A DNA stretch of 64,000 nt from the NCBI RefSeq assembly GCF_001429725.1, contig NZ_LMHV01000043.1, positions 387,619 to 451,618 on the forward strand, read 5' to 3'. Under the pieces are notes generated by a model that did not search any database, was not told the DNA's origin, and worked only from the letters and a program-made list of their open reading frames with translations. This document shows positions 61,101-64,000 of this stretch, piece by piece (the stretch's first letter is position 1; each line of letters begins with the position of its first letter). The position numbers and the translations under genes were made by a program. The DNA is from Rhizobium sp. Root708. Its GTDB lineage: Bacteria; Pseudomonadota; Alphaproteobacteria; Rhizobiales; Rhizobiaceae.

Positions 61101-64000
61101 CCATCACCTTCAAGACCGCGCCGAACTATGAGGACCCGAACCACAATAGCACCTACGTGCTGAAGGTTTCCGTGTCCGACGGCAATAGCGGTTCCGCCAT
61201 TCAGACGATCAGCGTCAAGGTCACCGACGTCAACGAAGCGCCGGTCCTGACGCCGGAGGCAAAGGACGTCTCCTACACGGAAAACAACAGCGGTGTGGCG
61301 CTTCTTTCGAATGCCGGCCTTACCGATCCTGACAACCCCAGCAACTTCAGTGGCGGTTCGATCACCGTTTCGCTGAGCAACACGGTCGCCGGCGACAAGC
61401 TTGTTATCCTGAACGGTTCGTCGGTCCAGATCGTCAACGGCAGCGTGCAGGTCTATCACGGCTTCTGGCCGATCGGTGGCTGGCAATCGGTCGGCACGGT
61501 CACCGGCGGTGGCGTCGGCAGCGGCCAGACCTCGCTGACGATCACGCTCAACAGCAACTCCGATACCGCCGACGTCAAGACGGTTCTGCAGAGCCTTGGC
61601 TTTGCCTCGGACTCCGAAAACCCGACCAATGCCGATCGCACCGCGACGATCACCTTCAACGATGGCGGCCATGACGGTGCCGGCAGCGCGCTGTCCGACA
61701 GCTCGACGGTGACCATCCACGTCAACCCGGTCAACGATGCTCCGGTCTTCGACGGCGGCGACATACGCACGGTTTCGGTTGCCGAAAACTCCACGGCTGT
61801 CACGACGGTCAGCTCGACCGATGTCGACGGCGGCACGCCGGTCTACTCGATCGTCAATACCATCGGCACGGACTACAGCAAGTTCAACATCAATTCGGCA
61901 ACCGGTGCCATCAGCTTCAAGACCGCGCCGAACTACGAGGACCCGAATCACAGCAGCACCTACGTGCTGAAGGTTGCCGTGTCCGACGGCAACGGCGGCG
62001 TCGACTACCAGATCATCAGCGTCAAGGTCACCGACGTCAACGAAGCGCCGGTCCTGACGCCTGAGGCAAAGGACATCTCCTACACCGAGAACAACAGCGG
62101 TGTAGCGCTTCTTTCGAATGCAGGTCTCACCGATCCTGACAACCCGACAAACTTTAGCGGCGGTTCGATCACCGTTTCGCTGAGCAACACGGTCGCCGGC
62201 GACAAGCTCGTCGTCCTGGCCGGTTCTTCGGTCCAGATCGTCAACGGCAGTGTCCAGGTCTATCACGGCAGCTGGCCGATCGGCGGCTGGCAGACGGTCG
62301 GCACGGTCACCGGCGGTGGCGTCGGCAGCGGCCAGACCTCGCTGACGATCACGCTCAACAACAACTCCGATACCGCCGACGTCAAGACGGTTCTGCAGAG
62401 CCTTGGCTTTGCCTCGGACTCCGAAAACCCGACCAATGCCGATCGCACCGCGACGGTTACCTTCAACGATGGCGGTCATGACGGCGCCGGCAGCGCGCTG
62501 TCCGACAGCTCGACCGTGACTATCCACGTCAACCCCGTCAACGACGCCCCCGTGTTTGTCGGTGGCATCACCATTTCGGCAACCGTTGCCGAAAATTCCA
62601 CGGCTGTCACGACGGTCAGCTCGACGGACGTCGATGGCGGAACGCCGATCTACTCGATCGTCTCCGGCTTCGGCGACGCTTCGAAATTCAATATCGATGC
62701 GGCAACCGGCGCGGTCAGCTTCAAGGACGCCCCGAACTTCGAGGATACGAACCACGGCACCGGCTACCAGCTGAAGGTCAGCGTTTCTGACGGCAACGGC
62801 GGTTCCGCTGTCCAGACGATCAGCGTCACCGTCACCAACGTCAGCGAGGCACCCACTGCTGCCAACGACCAGGCGAGCGTGATCGAGAACAAGTCTGTCG
62901 TCGGCACCAATGTCCTGGCCAACGACACCGACCCGGATGCCGGCGACAAGCTCGTCGTCAGCGGCATCAAGGGCGCGAACGGCACGACCGTTGCCGTCGA
63001 TGCGGCCGGCACGACCAGCCACGGCCAGTATGGCGACCTCGTCATCAAGTCGGACGGCAGCTACAGCTACACCGCCAACGGAATTGCCGCGCAGCTGCTG
63101 ACCAAGGGCCAGCAGGTCGATGACGTCTTCTCCTACACGATCAAGGATACTTCGGGCGAAGTCTCGACCGCGACCATCACCATCCATGTGACCGGCGACA
63201 ACAATATCCCGCTGGTTGGTGTGATCTCCGCTATCAACAACGTCGACGAACTGGCCGACGCCAGCGCGCAGGCCGTCCATGTCACCGGCCAGCTGATGGT
63301 GGCCGATTTCGATATCGGCGATGTCGAAACGGCATCCGTCACCGGTGCGACGGCGGTCTGGTCCGGCGGCACGCTCGATCCCGCCCTGCTTTCGGCGCTG
63401 ACCAACAATGCAGCGCTGACCTTCGGATCTGCGCCGGTATCGAACGGTCTCTCGTTCATCGACTGGAAGTACGAGCCGGGCGCGCAGAACCTCGATTTCC
63501 TGGCAAAGGGCCAGACGCTTACCGTGACCTATATGGTGCAGGTGAGCGACGGCACGTCCGCGACACCGACGGCCATCACCGTCGTCATCCACGGCACCAA
63601 TGATGCGCCTGTTGCTCCGCCGGTGACGCTTGAGGCGATTGCTGAAGATAGCGGTGCGCATCTGATCACCCAGGCTCAGCTTCTGGCTGGCGCGACGGAT
63701 GTCGATGGCGACAAGCTTTCGGTCAGCGGCGTTTCGGCTTCGTCTGGCACGCTGCACGATAACGGCGACGGCACGTGGACCTTCACGCCGGCAGCCAACG
63801 ACGACACGTCCGTCAGCTTCAGCTACACGGTGTCCGACGGCACGACGACGGTTGCCGGCAGTGCAACGCTCGACATCACGCCGGTCAATGATGCGCCTGT
63901 TGCTCCGCCGGTGACGCTTGAGGCGATTGCCGAAGACAGCGGCGCGCATGTGATCACTCAGGCTCAGCTTCTGGCTGGCGCGACGGATGTCGATGGCGAC
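55112..64000 (+). CDS. Giant repeat-containing surface adhesin (partial, 3' end outside window)
   Basis: One open frame from the ATG at 55112 to the edge, 2,963 codons, with no stop; I saw no cysteine in the translation. An N-terminal module (about 1-170) has IDDIRVEGSNLVLVQADG and TFLIGEVQLPQQAVI, ending in VAAG at 144-147, a LapG-like cleavage site. Then come DUF5801-like repeats (about 210-680), a lectin-like segment opening NLLANGNFKDDGWQSQSWDN (about 680-845), a VCBS repeat, three 140-aa repeats and cadherin-like repeats (SDVDGDTRTYSIV, VSDGNGGYDTQTINVTV). Two tandem 269-aa units span 60941-62554, and 96-aa units begin at 63601. No Sec signal is present, so type I secretion is likely, with its signal beyond the window. 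It would mediate attachment or biofilm formation. Confidence 0.85.
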   Translation, partial: MSIEDPRIAAVDGENASHDFISDIHADAAFQTSAQQGVEVAQADGGQPADQAAKTDRVPAQESASAAPAANEVVPDQNNIAHLPTGASIDDIRVEGSNLVLVQADGTEIVIVNGALHVPTFLIGEVQLPQQAVIAALEESNINVAAGPDGSYSASSSPSSSGAEFQDAMQPDPNDPTQLASLLADTQQPDVSPESTPDERNGVPVITTSSLLSVTEIAGNEGGFQPQVVNGQFGFIPGKDGGIISAVGFSDSLNMQEGTQTGTHVDLTSDGKPVVITVDGLTITGTVDGHTVFTLTVTNTQTGAYTFSQFAPIDHPDKGEAGIDDVLRLQFSYTVTDKDGDSVTGIGSVDVRDDAPTVNTENNASSISESNLSGEGHPTVQGSLGVQWGADNGTGRDLTFDKQAAPEGLKSHGAAIHYEISADGHTLTGYTGSATGADRVDVFVATLNPAAPNGSYTFELLQSIDHPQTKGSEGGEGEIQPLAETISTDEQLGLHFTATAKDADGDTVPVDFTVTVKDDVPTADYSGTSTITEHGADGAFAEQSATGQLDFKTGADGGQVSDLVFRNAIEHRGTPDEDFPALKSHDVALTYETTIVNGEITVTAHAGDTLVFTLTVDQQSGDYKYTQFSSIDHASDSDALRLVFDFIVTDGDGDKTAWNDGTLQIDIIDDKPTINGSAQAINLLANGNFKDDGWQSQSWDNGGYAGSATGGIGWKVDGTGSVQLERVSDGYLGMHTSNGAPMVDMGSSPGNTTISQDIVGLKAGEPLTLSFEVGSPDPASSKLLVYWNGELVGTFDQPSAMTLVKIEGLFASATGNNQLTFQEVGTSDYTGSYLANISLTESANVPVFKAAILENSNAFSFELADGKQFSFGADGKGAVALGAATVASAGGIALALPEKAYSYVNGHIVIDPSYVQSLNAGEIATITIPFTVTDSDGDSKTGVYQITVTGENDAATITGTVTGAVTEDASVLTASGTLTVTDVDHGEAHFQAPASLAGTYGTFTFNTATGAWTYVLDNAKAQSLGQDKTFNEKLTVVSADGTATQTITVQVNGVNDRPVAVNDTFTAISEADIEHASWNNKLTVGNVLAQDTDVDVGDTLKVSNIGNVVITIGNTTFSGTQENGGYKIHTAYGDAHLSVASDGTVRIWSDNGEDPFKALAVGETATIKFTYTVSDGHQGGTDTATATITINGSNDAPVATNDLFSVTESGIENAYASGKLTVGNVLTQGTNDSDVDGDSLHVNSISNVKVTSAENINFTVSQEAGGYKIHTAFGDAHMSVSADGTVKLWSDNGADPFKALGVGEKATISFTYQISDGNGGFDTATASIVVNGTNDAPVATDDVFSITESGVEGASYFHRLDVGNVLTQGTNDSDVDGDQLKVSGISNVKVTSADSGISFNVSQENGGYQIRTAFGDAHLTVGQNGSVQMWSDSNEDPFKALGVGEKATITFSYQVSDGNGGFDTATATITVNGSNDAPVLSGGDERSVSVAENTNAVTTVTSSDVDGDTRTYSIVQTNGTDYGKFTIDAATGELRFINKPDYENPNDVGGQDHNNVYVVDVRVSDGNGGYDTQTINVTVTNVNEAPVLSPATAEIAFTENSAAVKLLSTAHVTDPDNPSNFNGGTINATLGSTAVSGDKLVLVTGNGIVLSGNDVWVNGDKIGTISGNGSTNVTISLNSNAHGSDVDSVIKALAYQSTSENPTGADRTATITFNDGGNSGTGGSLSDSTSVVIHVTPVNDPAILSSATVNLTEGNTVAAISTSGQLTISDVDSPATFVVQNNVAGTYGAFSIGANGAWTYNASSPHNEFEAGKTYTDSFTVTSADGTTTSVTVNIAGTNDAAVLSSAVKTLTETNSANDLKTSGQLTITDVDSPQTFVAQSNVAGTYGTFSIGTDGKWNYSATSAHNEFEAGKAYTDTFSVASADGTTTSVTVIINGTNDAPVFDGGDARTVSVAENSTAVTTVSSTDVDGGTPIYSIVSANGTDYSKFNINSATGAITFKTAPNYEDPNHNSTYVLKVSVSDGNSGSAIQTISVKVTDVNEAPVLTPEAKDVSYTENNSGVALLSNAGLTDPDNPSNFSGGSITVSLSNTVAGDKLVILNGSSVQIVNGSVQVYHGFWPIGGWQSVGTVTGGGVGSGQTSLTITLNSNSDTADVKTVLQSLGFASDSENPTNADRTATITFNDGGHDGAGSALSDSSTVTIHVNPVNDAPVFDGGDIRTVSVAENSTAVTTVSSTDVDGGTPVYSIVNTIGTDYSKFNINSATGAISFKTAPNYEDPNHSSTYVLKVAVSDGNGGVDYQIISVKVTDVNEAPVLTPEAKDISYTENNSGVALLSNAGLTDPDNPTNFSGGSITVSLSNTVAGDKLVVLAGSSVQIVNGSVQVYHGSWPIGGWQTVGTVTGGGVGSGQTSLTITLNNNSDTADVKTVLQSLGFASDSENPTNADRTATVTFNDGGHDGAGSALSDSSTVTIHVNPVNDAPVFVGGITISATVAENSTAVTTVSSTDVDGGTPIYSIVSGFGDASKFNIDAATGAVSFKDAPNFEDTNHGTGYQLKVSVSDGNGGSAVQTISVTVTNVSEAPTAANDQASVIENKSVVGTNVLANDTDPDAGDKLVVSGIKGANGTTVAVDAAGTTSHGQYGDLVIKSDGSYSYTANGIAAQLLTKGQQVDDVFSYTIKDTSGEVSTATITIHVTGDNNIPLVGVISAINNVDELADASAQAVHVTGQLMVADFDIGDVETASVTGATAVWSGGTLDPALLSALTNNAALTFGSAPVSNGLSFIDWKYEPGAQNLDFLAKGQTLTVTYMVQVSDGTSATPTAITVVIHGTNDAPVAPPVTLEAIAEDSGAHLITQAQLLAGATDVDGDKLSVSGVSASSGTLHDNGDGTWTFTPAANDDTSVSFSYTVSDGTTTVAGSATLDITPVNDAPVAPPVTLEAIAEDSGAHVITQAQLLAGATDVDGD
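60941..62554 (+). repeat. Two tandem 807-bp repeats in the adhesin gene
   Basis: Unit 1 (60941-61747) and unit 2 (61748-62554) are near-identical, each 269 codons, and a partial third unit follows. Each unit holds a cadherin-like repeat (VSVAENSTAVTTVSSTDVDGG) and a second domain containing YTENNSGVALLSNAGLTDPDNP and VGTVTGGGVGSGQTSLTITL. Confidence 0.85.
63601..64000 (+). repeat. 288-bp direct repeats at the right edge of the adhesin gene
   Basis: The stretch starting TGATGCGCCTGTTGCTCCGC recurs at 63889, 288 bases later, so each unit is 96 codons (LEAIAEDSGAH-ITQAQLLAGATDVDGD). The second copy is cut by the window edge, so the number of units is unknown. Confidence 0.85.

Noticed and set aside
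55034..63949. Long open frames on the minus strand (402, 912 and 1,095 codons) across the adhesin gene
   Set aside because: They are the mirror of a repeat-rich, GC-biased coding frame. Their products are repetitive Arg/Asp/Val-rich strings without domains, and the plus frame is continuous and matches known adhesin repeats.

Overview
This is a dense, GC-rich stretch of an alphaproteobacterial chromosome. It most likely comes from the Rhizobiaceae (Ensifer/Sinorhizobium, Rhizobium or a close relative). The pointers are the cysN-cysD-cysH block beside betA/betB/betI (an order I recall from Sinorhizobium meliloti), a BA14K-family protein, a TIGR03808-type twin-arginine repeat protein, a Rhizobium etli-type L-asparaginase, an OhrR/Ohr pair, and a ligase-associated exonuclease with its DNA ligase. 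No rRNA, tRNA, CRISPR array, prophage or insertion sequence was seen.

Layout. 1-6.5 kb: the end of a periplasmic solute-binding protein, then a leftward envelope cluster (DUF3302 protein, HlyD-type protein, SulP/STAS permease, PPK2 kinase, AI-2E-family permease). 6.7-14.5 kb: the DUF3300/DUF2950 exported pair, a CYTH protein whose last residues are out of frame, a membrane-anchored TPR regulator-like protein, a CelD-type acetyltransferase and a BA14K protein. 14.6-16.5 kb: ureidoglycine aminohydrolase and a GT14 glycosyltransferase. 16.5-20.7 kb: assimilatory sulfate reduction (cysHDN) with an Rrf2 regulator. 20.7-26.7 kb: a CLC channel and the choline-to-betaine genes betI-betB-betA, with a RelE/Xre toxin-antitoxin pair on the opposite strand between betB and betA and no betC. 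26.7-36 kb: HdeD-like protein, lone ParD-like antitoxin, EAL-CBS-GGDEF protein, quinone oxidoreductase, two MFS transporters, a SufR-like iron-sulfur regulator, asparaginase and a membrane protein. 36-42 kb: DeoR regulator facing a DUF4406 enzyme, two glutathione transferases, a LysR regulator and the TIGR03808 protein. 42-54.8 kb: PAS-GAF-GGDEF-EAL protein, exonuclease and ligase separated by a 156-bp palindromic repeat, two L,D-transpeptidases, OhrR/Ohr, a Xre/RES toxin-antitoxin pair, MarR/DUF899 and a VOC protein.

55.1 kb to the end: one uninterrupted reading frame of at least 2,963 codons, open at the right edge. It encodes a giant, repeat-built, probably type I-secreted surface adhesin. 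Its N-terminus has a Val-Ala-Ala-Gly site resembling the LapG-cleaved retention module of LapA, and its body contains tandem 807-bp and 288-bp duplications. Long open frames on the opposite strand here are shadows.

The strongest leads are the adhesin, with two cyclic-di-GMP enzymes elsewhere in the window; the DeoR/DUF4406 pair, whose gap is built from 10-bp phased repeats; the SufR-like regulator with two near-identical 21-bp sites beside an MFS exporter; and the toxin-antitoxin pair lodged in the betaine genes. All functions are read from sequence and family knowledge; no database search was run.
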